This document shows positions 25,330 through 35,495 of a DNA stretch of 64,000 bases, piece after piece. Position numbers and translations under genes: made by a program. The notes beneath the pieces were generated by a model. That model had not been told where the DNA came from and did not search any database. It saw only the letters and a list, made by a program, of their open reading frames with translations. The stretch covers positions 24,633,001 through 24,697,000 of the forward strand of contig OY727099.1 of NCBI GenBank assembly GCA_963402885.1, read 5' to 3'. Position 1 is the first letter of the stretch; each line of letters starts with the position of its first letter. Origin of the DNA: Antedon bifida (lineage: Eukaryota > Echinodermata > Crinoidea > Comatulida > Antedonidae).

Positions 25330-25886
25330 ATAATGCGGTGGAGTAGACCGGACGATAAGTGGTGTGAACGTTTCGGGAATGTGATAGAACGTTGCACATC
25401 ACCTTTCTCAATAAGAAATTAGGTAAAGTTCAGCACTTTTACCCTTTCCCCCACCTATTTTAAAATCCTGGATCCCAGACAACGATATAGTGTGTACGCT
25501 CTTAACTTTTGATATTGTTGATAATCAAATTAAATAACATGCAATAAATATCTATTTATATATCATATAAATGCATATATAATATCCATATTAGGTTAAT
25601 AACCGATACTCTATGTAGTGTACATTTAACAAAGGCGTATGAGTACCGTGTACACTTTAAACACAGTTATCGCTTTTGTCAACAAACATCATGCAGTGTG
25701 TTTCATAATAATAGACAAGATTTCATATTTGAGATATAGATTTTTAAATTAGATACAATTCATTTGAATTTAAAACACGCGATGACTTCGTGACATTTTA
25801 AATATAAAAATTTAATAATGTCAATAAAATAAGACTAAACGCCATGTAGGCCTATAAATAATAAGTATGGAGAATTTTTTATTTTT

Positions 25887-25930
25887 TTGATCCAATAGAT
25901 CGAAAGTACTAAATCTATCTATTGGATCAA
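25887..25930. repeat. Hairpin with 14-bp arms
   Basis: TTGATCCAATAGAT and its exact complement ATCTATTGGATCAA flank 16 bases. Could be a foldback remnant. Confidence 0.8.
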
Positions 25931-26686
25931 CAAAAAGGAAACATTGCTCTTCTATAATATTAGGACCCAAATTATTATTTCAAGATTTAATAACTATGGA
26001 GAAACAAAAACAAAACACTCTTGGCCAAGACGGAGGAAATAAAACAACAAGTGTTTATCCATTTATTTATTTATTTCCTCCTGGAGGCTTTTGGAAAGTA
26101 ACAAAGCGTTTGGCGTTATGTGTGAACGCACATTTCGGGCGTCCCCACTGTCACTACTATACTGAATACCAATATATATAAGGCCTGTGTATTTAGGAGG
26201 GCCTAGATGATGAATAACAACAAGCAAATCAACGGTAAATAATGTGCAATGTCTCCATAAAATGATTTACTTACCATACCAAGTACTAGCCTACATTTTA
26301 AGATAACCATTCAAAATAAATCAACTCTTATAGGATAGTTCTTCTTCAACTATACGATGTATTAGGCCTAAGATTTAAACTATCGTCCAAGAAATGGGCC
26401 GAAAATGATCTCTCAACTGTCTAACGTATTTGAACGGTGCAAACAAGATCCAAGAAAACTCAATATACAAAGTGTACCCATCTTTATTCATCATTGTGTA
26501 ACTTAAACTTTAGAGGTGACATGAACAATACAACGCGCCGTGTTTACGGTCAGTGTTCATGAATATTATAACAGAATTGACAGTATACGGTCTACATAAA
26601 AAACAAGCACAATGTTGGTAATGCGCAAACATAAAGGAAAATATCTCTATAAAATGTCATAATTCCACCTGCAAATTAAAAATACA

Positions 26687-26790
26687 GTAGAACCCCTATT
26701 AAGGGGACACCTCGGGACCCAACAATGCTGTCCCCTTAATAGGGTACCTCTGAATAGGAGAGTCTCAAAGGAGGGGTTCGACTGTGTATA
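26687..26790. repeat. Family D repeat (TCCCCTTAATAGGG type)
   Basis: TACAGTAGAACCCCTATTAA, GGGGACACCTCGGGACC, GTCCCCTTAATAGGG, AAAGGAGGGGTTCGACTGT. A longer diverged copy lies at 60617-60838 and a faint one at about 4120-4235 (GGACACC..TTAAGGAGACAC). Confidence 0.7.
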
Positions 26791-28010
26791 CGAAATCCCC
26801 CTGCTCTTGGTTTCCGTACACTACACATTGTCCTTAAGGAATTGAGTATGCATTCAAAATAAGTGACTCTGTTTATGTGCCTCTGAATGAGTTAGGGAAT
26901 TCAGTATGATGTATGCAAAATAAGTGATTTTTTGTGAAAGGAGTTGTAGGTTAATTTTCTCAAAGTGAGAAGGTTGAGATATTTCAAGTCAGAAATAAAT
27001 TCACATACATTACCTACTGGAATAACCTATTAAAACGTAACACATAAAAGTATTTTCCGACTTTCATTTCGACGGAAAATAATTGAAACGAGAAAATAAT
27101 ACTATATAATGTTACCATTATTAACTTTTCAACTATAATTGTAACAAGACTAACGACGTAGACATAAAAAGAATAAATAAAACATAAAATAAGTTTAAAT
27201 TAATTATTATTTAATATCGAAACTCACCAAACTTTGTGCAAACATAACAAATTAAGAAAAAATGTTTAATAACTCCTCACAGCACCGGTCTATTTCACAG
27301 TGTGCTTAAATAATAATTATACAAGATCTGAAAATAACTGTGACGAAAGCAATTTATCTTATAACTGATGGCTGACGCCAGATAGATAGCTTTTGTCCAC
27401 TAGTTTTGTTTAAAAATTCCATTTGTTCTTAGCAACTCTAAAATCCAACGTAGAATATCATCCCAACTCGTTTGAAGATGTAATCAGCACTTCAGAAGCA
27501 AATAACATGGTTAAACATGTGTTTCAGATAAGTCAAAAGATACAATTAAATTATCAGTATGTAATCTTAGTGTAACCAAACGTTATTCTGATACATGGGT
27601 GAGCTCAGGCCATGTTTGTGGACATGCGCATGAGCCTCAATAAATTGGCCTGGACCTATTCGATTGTATTTTCGCAAGGATCATATTATCAGCGATTTCA
27701 TTGCTTTTATTCTGTATATATATATGCCATTGCCAATAGGCCCATGTAATTCCATCAACTTAAAAGTTGTTTTAAACCGTACTCTGTTTCGGACACGCTT
27801 TGGTAAAAACTCTCGTAACGTTGACAGTACGATCAAGATGAACCTACGACTTGAACTTAGAACCCTTGATTATTATACTGTAGTAAGCTTGGAGTTTACC
27901 AAGCTTCTCTACTACCATAACAATTCGCCAAGCAACTGCAGTACGAGTTTATCAACAATACGAGCTCAGAACACTCACACCTACACATTATCAATAGAAG
28001 AGAAGACGCG

Positions 28011-28871
28011 CTATTTGTATACATATTTCTTAAATGTAGGTGTAGACGGAGGCTTCATGAATTGTTTTACTCTTTCGGACAGCACACAGTTCTGACGTTT
28101 AGTGTCCAGTTTTAATGCTTTTATTCTCAAGAGTGTTGATGAAGGTACTTCACTCGTGAAACCTTCGGGAGCAGCAGTCTTTGTTGGTGAGACAGAGTCT
28201 TCTGTTGCCTTCTGAACCTTTTGACTTTGAACTGAAAAAGGTTCCTTATAAAAACCATATTCTTCTTCGTCATCTATCCAAGATGACGTATTAAAAGGAG
28301 AGGACGGGTGTTTCACATTTTCCTGTCTATATGTCAATGAACTTTTAGAACGTTTTCTGATATGCTCATATTCTACAATGCTTAACCTGTGATTTGACAG
28401 TCGAGTGTTGGTAAGTAATTTGCTGCGAGTTGTCGAAAATGAACCATGTCGTATTGAATTCCTAGACGAAGATCGAGAAGTCGAATCTCTGGCTTGAGCA
28501 GCTCCAGTTGAGGTTGTTGAGGATGCATACGGTCCAATGGAGACAAAGTAACGTCGGCATAGTGTCGGAGGTATGAATTTCGTAACACTTTTACAAGTTA
28601 AAAAAGGTGGTTTTTCTAAACCAGCGACTTGACGCGAAGAAAACGTCATAGTTGTTTGTGCCTTTGCAAGCTCGACTCCTTGGAGTTCTTTTCGAATTGC
28701 CCTCATTTCTGTGAAGTGTTTCACAGCATCGGTGTGCTTTTTCTTTGCCATCTTATCAAACGTTACTTTTAACTTTCTCTCTTCAGTTTTAATATTTTTC
28801 TGTACTCTAACCATGTCAACGGACACTGGAATTGCCTTAAATTCACGAGATTTCTTAGAACTCGATGCCAT
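28011..28871 (-). CDS. Unrecognised basic coiled-coil protein, single exon
   Basis: 286 residues without introns. I chose the Met at 28871 (MASSSKKSREF) rather than the in-frame Met at 28958, because the upstream part lies in a tandemly duplicated flank and reads as an unlikely hydrophobic leader. N-terminal third: a charged helix (about residues 20-65, NIKTEERKLKVTFDKMAK to EMRAIRKELQGVELAK). Middle: PPTLCRRYFVSIG and a Ser/Thr/Arg-rich stretch with HGSFSTTRSK. C-terminal: short acidic patch DDEEEYGFYKEPF and a basic end KQFMKPPSTPTFKKYVYK. Family not recognised. The plan (N-terminal coil, basic Ser-rich middle) resembles the protein at 22384-23752, so the two may be distant paralogs. Confidence 0.65.
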   Translation of the reverse strand: MASSSKKSREFKAIPVSVDMVRVQKNIKTEERKLKVTFDKMAKKKHTDAVKHFTEMRAIRKELQGVELAKAQTTMTFSSRQVAGLEKPPFLTCKSVTKFIPPTLCRRYFVSIGPYASSTTSTGAAQARDSTSRSSSRNSIRHGSFSTTRSKLLTNTRLSNHRLSIVEYEHIRKRSKSSLTYRQENVKHPSSPFNTSSWIDDEEEYGFYKEPFSVQSQKVQKATEDSVSPTKTAAPEGFTSEVPSSTLLRIKALKLDTKRQNCVLSERVKQFMKPPSTPTFKKYVYK

Positions 28872-28884
28872 TGTCGTCAGCAGG

Positions 28885-29403
28885 AAACACAATATAACAT
28901 TATACAAGAACCAGTTAATGTTCTTTAAGATCGGGCTGAAATATCCATAGTAGCTCAATCGTTTAGAGGAAAGTTAGCAGGCTTACAGCCGTTATACGAC
29001 GTATAACATTCACAAAATCTTAAAGGAACAGGAGCCGATGAAACACAATAAAACATTATACAAGAACCAGTTAATGTTCTTTAAGATCGGGCTGAAATAT
29101 CCAAAGTAGCTCAATCGTTTAGAGGAACGTTAGCATGCTTACAGCCGTTATACGACGTATAAAATTCACAAAATCTTAAAGGGAACAGGAGCCGATGAAA
29201 CACAATAAAACATTATACAAGAACCAGTTAATGTTCTTTAAGATCGGGCTGAAATACTTCACAAAGACATGTTCTATCTGTGCAGTATGTTTTCCAGTAA
29301 AATATCCAAAGTAGCTCAATCGTTTAGAGGAACGTTAGCAGGCTTACAGCCGTTAATACGACGTATAAAATTCACAAAATCTGAAAGGCAACAGGAGCCT
29401 ACT
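28885..29403. repeat. About 156-bp tandem repeat x3 at 5' flank of gene
   Basis: AAACACAATAAAACATTATA begins near 28885, 29041 and 29198, each followed by ACAAGAACCAGTTAATGTTC, TTTAAGATCGGGCTGAAATA, TAGCTCAATCGTTTAGAGGA, TTACAGCCGTTATACGACGT and AAAATCTTAAAGG. The third copy has a 45-bp insertion after GCTGAAATA. The array begins 14 bp upstream of the start codon of the minus-strand gene, so it is its 5' UTR or promoter in triplicate. Confidence 0.92.
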
Positions 29404-30575
29404 TCATTCATGTTCGTAATCAGACGACGAAAACAGCGGCATGTTAACGACGACACTCCTGATAATCGCCATACTTGAATATTGCTAAGCAACAACGCAA
29501 CTTAGCACAGATTTGTCAACTCTCTTCATTCACATAATCTTCTTTAATATCCAAACCAAATACAAATTCTTCTAACCATTCAATAATAAAGTCTAGGGTG
29601 CTGCGGTATGATTTTTTATTTGTCTAGAACATGAAAACTCCATCAGTCATCGTTGTGATGTGTTTGCCGAGTAAACATTGCGTCGTGACAATTATCGGCA
29701 AGATGAAGAGAATTTGATTAGCAACAATACCGCATCATACATGACTTCAAGTAGTTTCCTATATTCTTATGATAATTCGTGCCAACCTACAAAACGTGTT
29801 TATAGCTTTTAGATGAAGGATTGTGATTGGCTTTCAAGACGCATAGCATACTTAGCTTCTTAACAACATGGCAAACGCTGTAATTTAAATAGGTCTAAAT
29901 AGGTCGAATGTTGTCTAATGTATCTTCAATGTGCAACAGCAAATTAAGTACCAACAATATATATAATTTTCAAAACCTCCAAGGTTGAACGGTGATTATC
30001 TTTTTATTTGAATCGAAAGCTGACTCAGTTCAATTCTTCTAGTGAATGGTATTAATTATTATATAAAATACATATTTGTCCTGGATGGCGATTCTTATCT
30101 TTAAGAATGGGTTTACTTTTGCCGCAATTCGTTTACGCATGCGCAATAAGTGTATTGTTTTCAATAAAATAAAAACCAAATCATTTGAAATAAACTATTT
30201 CATAACGGTATTTATGTACAAAATAATGGAATATTTAGAAAAAAATCCAAAATACCAAATATAGTTTATAACAATGAGGAAAGACCACAACAAGATGGAT
30301 TTTATTATTAATTTAACCTTTTACCCATGTCACCTATTGCTCGTTTATATAGTTACCCAAACAAGAGATTATTAAAAAACATTCCTTCTTAAATATTCAC
30401 ATCGTTCACAAAGTTTCAAACCATACTTAAGTGAACAAAATATTCTAGGTTTGCGGTACACCATGTGTTTCCGAAAGAAAACCGCTACAACCGTCCTTTT
30501 CTGTTTTTTAATGTGCACATCGCAAATCAACTTTACCAGTGTTTATTCGCCAAGCAAACTTTTAATTAAACAAGA
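29404..30575. other. Spacer between coiled-coil and aminotransferase genes
   Basis: No gene recognised. 29404-29480 continues the last repeat flank; the rest is plain A+T-rich DNA with no clear repeats. TTTATT at 30542-30547 reads as AATAAA on the minus strand, 29 nt after the aminotransferase stop, and may be its polyadenylation signal. Confidence 0.4.
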
Positions 30576-33184
30576 TCACAATTTACTTCTAATCTTTGGA
30601 TTCTTTCCATCGTACTCCTCTTCCTCTTCTGATGCATCCAGCATTTTCATTGCAGTTTCTAATGCACAGCAGATGTTATCAAGATGGTGAAATGGAACAT
30701 GCTTATGCACTGGTAGATATACAACTCTTTCCAACAAACTACATGCCTCATGTGGATATGAAGTCTCTGTCTCTGTTTGGTTAGTTGCGACTACTACGGA
30801 AAGTTGTGTAGCACCACTGTAGGCATCAACACCAAGTGACGATAACAGTTTGATGAACTTTGTTGGGTTATTCTGGAAAAGAACAGTTTACAAAGACGTA
30901 CCATTAGTCCGATTAGGCTATAGCTTGGGCATTTAGTTGGTTGTCATGTACAATCCAACAGCACTAATGCTGGGTTCGTATAGAAGAGAGAACCGTACTC
31001 TGTTAAATAGGCCTAGGCTAATAACTATGTTTTACCATAATATTAATTATCTTAACATGCAATATACAAGTGTTTGGACCAAATTTAAAAAATTAGCTTA
31101 ATATGCCTACTGCATTTTCAGCCGATTCTCGGTAATTTATCTATTGACCAAAATATCATAGAAATATTTGGTAATACAACATCACATGCGTTTCACGTGT
31201 ATCTAGTTAGTATTAACCTAACCCTTAACATAATCTTACATTATACAGGCACCACATGTGATATTAAATGAGATGCTGTATTACCAAATATTCCTATGAT
31301 ATTTCGGAAATAGATAGTATATGGAGATATAGCACTTGGAATTCTATATGAAGCAGCAGTGAAAGATGTTTTGAACTTTATACACATATAAAAGATTCAT
31401 CAAGGTCTGTGTATTTTTGAACCAGATTAATCGTCCTCCCAATTGTCCAGGTTCCAAAAAGGAGTTATAATCAACCCTCAGCTAACAATGTCAGACGTAG
31501 TCACCATGCCAATCTCCCACACAACTTACCACAAGGACAGGAAATAGCCAATAGTTTCTCGAATCATTGTCACGCCCCACCAACATTTCACTGGGTATTT
31601 TATTTGCCACATACTCGTATCTTCTCATTCCTTCTTTGAAAGATTCTGGGTCAACATTTTTCAACCTTCAAACATGAAATAAGAAGCATTTTTTTTTTTT
31701 TTTAAATTAAAAATTATTTTAATAATATTTTCAATTATAGTTCACTATAATTAGTTAATTAGAAAGTATTGCTATAAATTAATTATTATGTTTATTCATA
31801 CCTTCTGTATATCATCCACATTAACGGCGTAGACGGTTGCTGACGTATAGACTTAATTAGGTCACCCGGAAAAGTGCGTAAGTACTGTACAAACATGTCC
31901 TTGTAATTAATGTTCAATTCACGAGCAACCATTGTAACATACTTAGTAACAAATGGACTATTCACTAATGCCATCAGAAACGCATACTTCAGCACTTTCC
32001 GCAAGTATTGACTTCTGTTCTGCACTGGATATGTCTCATGAAGAGAGGTCATCTTTTCTGCTATCTCAGGGTCGTGAACTTTGACCAGCGAACCCCCAAA
32101 TGCTGTTGCGTGTTTGATTATTCCAAAACTAAACATCGAAATATCTGCCTGCGCATTACCAAGTTCTTCAAGACCGTGAAACGATTCTGCGCAGTCCTCA
32201 ATTACGTCAAGATTATGTTGCTTAGCAACTGATATCAAATCATCTATATTCGAATATTTGCCATAAATATGAGAAACTAATACAGCAACAGTTTTGTTTG
32301 ATACCATCTGTTTAAAAGAGTCTAGATTAGGTAACAATGTATTGATACTGATATCCCATGGAACCACATTTAACCCATGTTGTTTTACAATTTCACTCAT
32401 ACTTGGGATATTGACAGCAGTCATAATGACCTCTGACCCTATTGGGTACTTCTTGACCTGTAAGTACAGGTCAAACGCTGACCTCACTGACAGACATGGA
32501 ATCACTGTGTTTCGGTTTTTCACGTTCTGAAATGTGTCCTGCAACTTGCGGTTGACATCCTCCCGGTTATCGTGACCTGGGCTCATTGTCATGGAAACAG
32601 CTGCTAGGACATCATACCATGATGCATCTGGGAAATTAAAAATAGCAATAAAATTTGATAAAACATTATTTCAAAGACTTTGTATCTTTACAGTTGTATA
32701 TTAATTGCTTCATTGTAAAAAAAAAAAAATCTAGTTAGTGTGACTACAAAATAATCCACGAATCTAAAGAAATTTCAGCAAGCTTGTGTTCCCACTAGAA
32801 CGCAACGCAAGGACGTAGGCGCAACGCAAGGACGAAGGCGCAACACAAGGACGAAGGCGCAACGCAAGCGAGTTGACCAAGTCATTGGTTAAATAGCGAT
32901 ATATAAAAAAGATATTGTAAATATAAATTCAAAAAGACTGTATATAAAATACATGTACTAAAACAGAAAAAGCATCCCTTTCTATTGTAAGCTGATGTAA
33001 TCTATCTCCTTTTGTTAATTGGCCCATGAGAGGGATGAATAAAGATATTATACTGATACTACACAAATATAAAAACATAAGAAATTTACACAGTAATTAT
33101 TTCTAATATTAATGTGTAAAACGTATAATCCAGATAAAACTTACCAATATACAAGCAAGCATATGGAACGATGTTTGCAGCCAT
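30576..33184 (-). CDS. DegT/DnrJ/EryC1/StrS-family aminotransferase
   Basis: PLP-dependent fold-type I enzyme. Known members are mainly bacterial and aminate nucleotide-linked keto-sugars with glutamate as usual donor; the substrate here is unknown. Exons: 33184-33145, 32627-31802, 31665-31530, 30872-30576; phases 1, 2 and 0, 432 residues. Visible: PLP-phosphate segment CLSVRSAF, GSEVIMTAVN (family GDEVI), the VIEDCAESFHG motif whose Asp (about 158) contacts the pyridine nitrogen, and FSFGIIKHATAFGG with the probable Schiff-base Lys (about 185). The C-terminal YLPVHKHVPFHHLDNI matches the family's YxPLHxxP-type end, followed by an acidic tail SEEEEEY. Length is normal for the family. An alternative first exon lies at 33906-34002. 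Introns and surroundings show it is a resident animal gene, not contamination. Confidence 0.88.
31136..31313. repeat. Imperfect inverted repeat in aminotransferase intron
   Basis: TATCTATTGACCAAAATATC, ATATTTGGTAATACAACATC and the near-complement GATGCTGTATTACCAAATAT, ATGATATTTCGGAAATAGATA enclose about 65 bp with ACACATGTGATATT. It looks like a small foldback element. Confidence 0.75.
32780..32893. mobile_element. Family B foldback, internally amplified
   Basis: Starts AAGCTTGTGTTCCCACTAGA, then CGCAACGCAAGGACGTAGG repeated three to four times as a 20-bp unit (CGCAACGCAAGGACGAAGG), then GCGAGTTGACCAAGTCATTG. The right half is missing. In the first intron of the aminotransferase gene. Confidence 0.75.
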
Positions 33185-33905
33185 TTCAATCTGTAGGCCT
33201 ATATGATTTCTTTTTCTGCTATAACAGAAAGATCAAGAGTACGAATTATTGGTACAGATGGTAGATACTTCATAATCGTTTTAAGAGCTTTGGGGGGAAA
33301 TCCATTACATATACTAGCCTACTACTGTACAATATTATCAGAAATTAATTAATAATTTATTCAAATAATTTACAAAAACAATGGTTGGTAATTTTCTTGT
33401 GTAAACAAAATAAACGATATTAGTTTTCATTAATATGTAATAGGCCTAATATATATTTTTTTCAGTTAAAGATTATTATTCTCCACCTCAAAAAAATAAT
33501 TTATAAACAATTTTTTTGTTGAATATGCCATTTTAATAAATGTAGAAATATAATTAGGCCTATTCATTTTAAATATAAATTTAAGTGTTACAAATTATTT
33601 ACCTGAAAAGCGTAATTTAGAGGAAAGAATAGTCAACCATAAACCCTATTCTTTAAGTACAACTGGTTTTTTTTTGTGTTAAATTTAACCTTTCATTTTG
33701 TCTGTTTATAACGAACTAAACTCATTGTTTTTGTTGGGGTTTTTCCTACGGAAGTGAACATTTTATAAAACTACAAAATGGCCTATTCAAAGTTTTGATT
33801 TTATTCATTTTTATTTTTCATGTTTTGAGGGACAATACAAGCTTGCATTTTTACTGATATAGGCCTATAGAACATAATAAATTTATAATGACATGGTCTA
33901 CTTAC

Positions 33906-34002
33906 TAACATCCCACACGCTACCAACTACAACAGTTCTTCCACTAAAGGGGAAACATGAATACCAATTAGCAACAACACTCGACACCTTTTGTTTGGAC
34001 AT
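33906..34002 (-). CDS. Alternative first coding exon of aminotransferase
   Basis: ATG at 34002, 32 open codons (start MSKQKVSSVVANW, end GSVWDV) and a strong donor A|gtaagt at 33905. It ends in phase 1, exactly as the 33145-33184 first exon does, so it can join the 32627 acceptor and give a 451-residue protein. It cannot splice in frame into the 33184 exon, which has an in-frame stop just before its Met in that phase. The two exons therefore look mutually exclusive, each with its own promoter. Alternatively only one is used. Confidence 0.5.
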
Positions 34003-35495
34003 TGACGTTAGTATTTCTTTGTTTACGCCAAAGCTTGTACAGTATTACCATTAAGTTGCCGATAAAGATTTACTATCAAATTTCAAATCATAAATCCGAT
34101 TTTTGCTATCCATCATCTAGGAAAATATATATTAATTAATTTCTTCAGTCCCCAAGCTTCGTTACCATTTAATTTGGAACGTAATAGATGTAAATACGAC
34201 GCGATGACGGATCATTCGAACTATGGCTCGCAGACGTTGCGTCGCGTTCAAGATGCACACGTTATCGTCCAATGGAACGTAAAACGTTTTAAAAGCCTTT
34301 ATCATTTATTTACCTCTCGCATGCAAAAGAAATGTACCGTCGAATGGATCGTATACCGATTAACGTGAAAACGCCTTTACCATTTATTTAGCTGTCGCAG
34401 GCAAAAGAACTGTAATGTACATTTCTTCAATGATGGAGTTCAATCAATAATTCAATATATCGATCAGCGATTTGAAATTCTGGTTTTTAATTTTGTTACA
34501 CAGACGAGATGTTATTATTTTCTACTTAATATCAACGCAAATACTTTGTACAATTTTTCTGTGCAAGTTTAAAAAAATACAGTATAATCATGAAATAATA
34601 ATTATATCGGTAGGCAGTATAAAAGCATGGATGTAACTTGTAACCTTTTACTATAAACTTAGTATGAAACGTCATATGTGCCACGCTGCTTATCTTTTTA
34701 CCAATAAGTCAAATTGACATCTAGCACCTACACTAGGAGGAGGTAAAGTATACTTCTATGGTAAAATAAACCATAAATTAGGGGTAAATCTATTAAAAAC
34801 CAATTTTCAATCAGTCATCGATGAAACAGAAATCCCCAAAAAGCATCCTTCACTAAAAAAAATTAGATTTAATGATATTGGAGCGAATGAGCCAATTGAT
34901 CTGTACTTGTGATCTTAATCAAATATAAATTAAACAAAGATGGCTGAAAAGGAAACTTATTTACATAATTCATCAAATTAATTATCTATTATCATATTCT
35001 TACAGGAAAAATCATTTAGGAATATCTTCATAAGACTTTGCAATAGAATATATGAAGAACTATTCCTTAATACATATCTTTTTCACCACTCATTCAATCC
35101 AATTTCTGCACTCTCTTTTGATCCTTCTTCTACAAACAAACATCTTTAAGTAAATGATACACCATTGTTATTAGACTTGCTGCCAATTTTTTTGTCTTTT
35201 TACATTGTTTTGATACTGAAGTATCAGTATGACACGCCAAATGTGCCAAAATATTTTCTTTTTACAAATGATACCTCAAATCATCATCTAGAACCAAAAG
35301 CTGTCTACAATATCAAAACTTTATGTGACAAAAAAATGTGATATGAACATGATGATGTCATATCACTACCATATTTGGATATATCACTACAATATTTGGG
35401 CAAAAAGTTTGATAGTGTAGACAGAGCTTAATGTACACCAAGAATGTGTTGAATGTACGAACGTCCATCATCCAACAGACACAACACAGATATTC
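34003..35495. other. Spacer between aminotransferase and ZMYM genes
   Basis: 34003-34140 would be the promoter side of the upstream aminotransferase exon. 34160-34400 holds a repeat with GAACGTAAAACGTTTTAAAA and AGCCTTTATCATTTATTTA followed by a second similar half. 34640-34750 and 35205-35260 carry fragments of an element with ATGAAACGTCATATGTGCCA, also seen near 9415 and 36130. 35299-35429 is a family C foldback. No exon seen. Confidence 0.5.
35299..35429. mobile_element. Foldback element, family C, copy 4
   Basis: AAGCTGTCTACAATATCAAA to TTTGATAGTGTAGACAGAGC, with ATGAACATGATGATGTCATA inside. It ends 67 bp beyond the ZMYM stop codon, so it is in the 3' UTR or just past it. Confidence 0.88.

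Larger units (their letters stand above)
23753..28010. other. 4.3-kb gene-poor spacer
   Basis: No convincing exon. Contents: a G-run (25296-25329), a 14-bp-arm hairpin (25887-25930), and a CCCCTTAATAGGGG-type repeat (26687-26790). Short frames at 25996 and 27664 look like chance. The part just above 23753 would be the promoter of the coiled-coil gene. Confidence 0.45.

Noticed and set aside
27664-28095. 143-codon plus-strand frame
   Set aside because: No family resemblance, overlaps the well-formed minus-strand gene end; typical chance composition.
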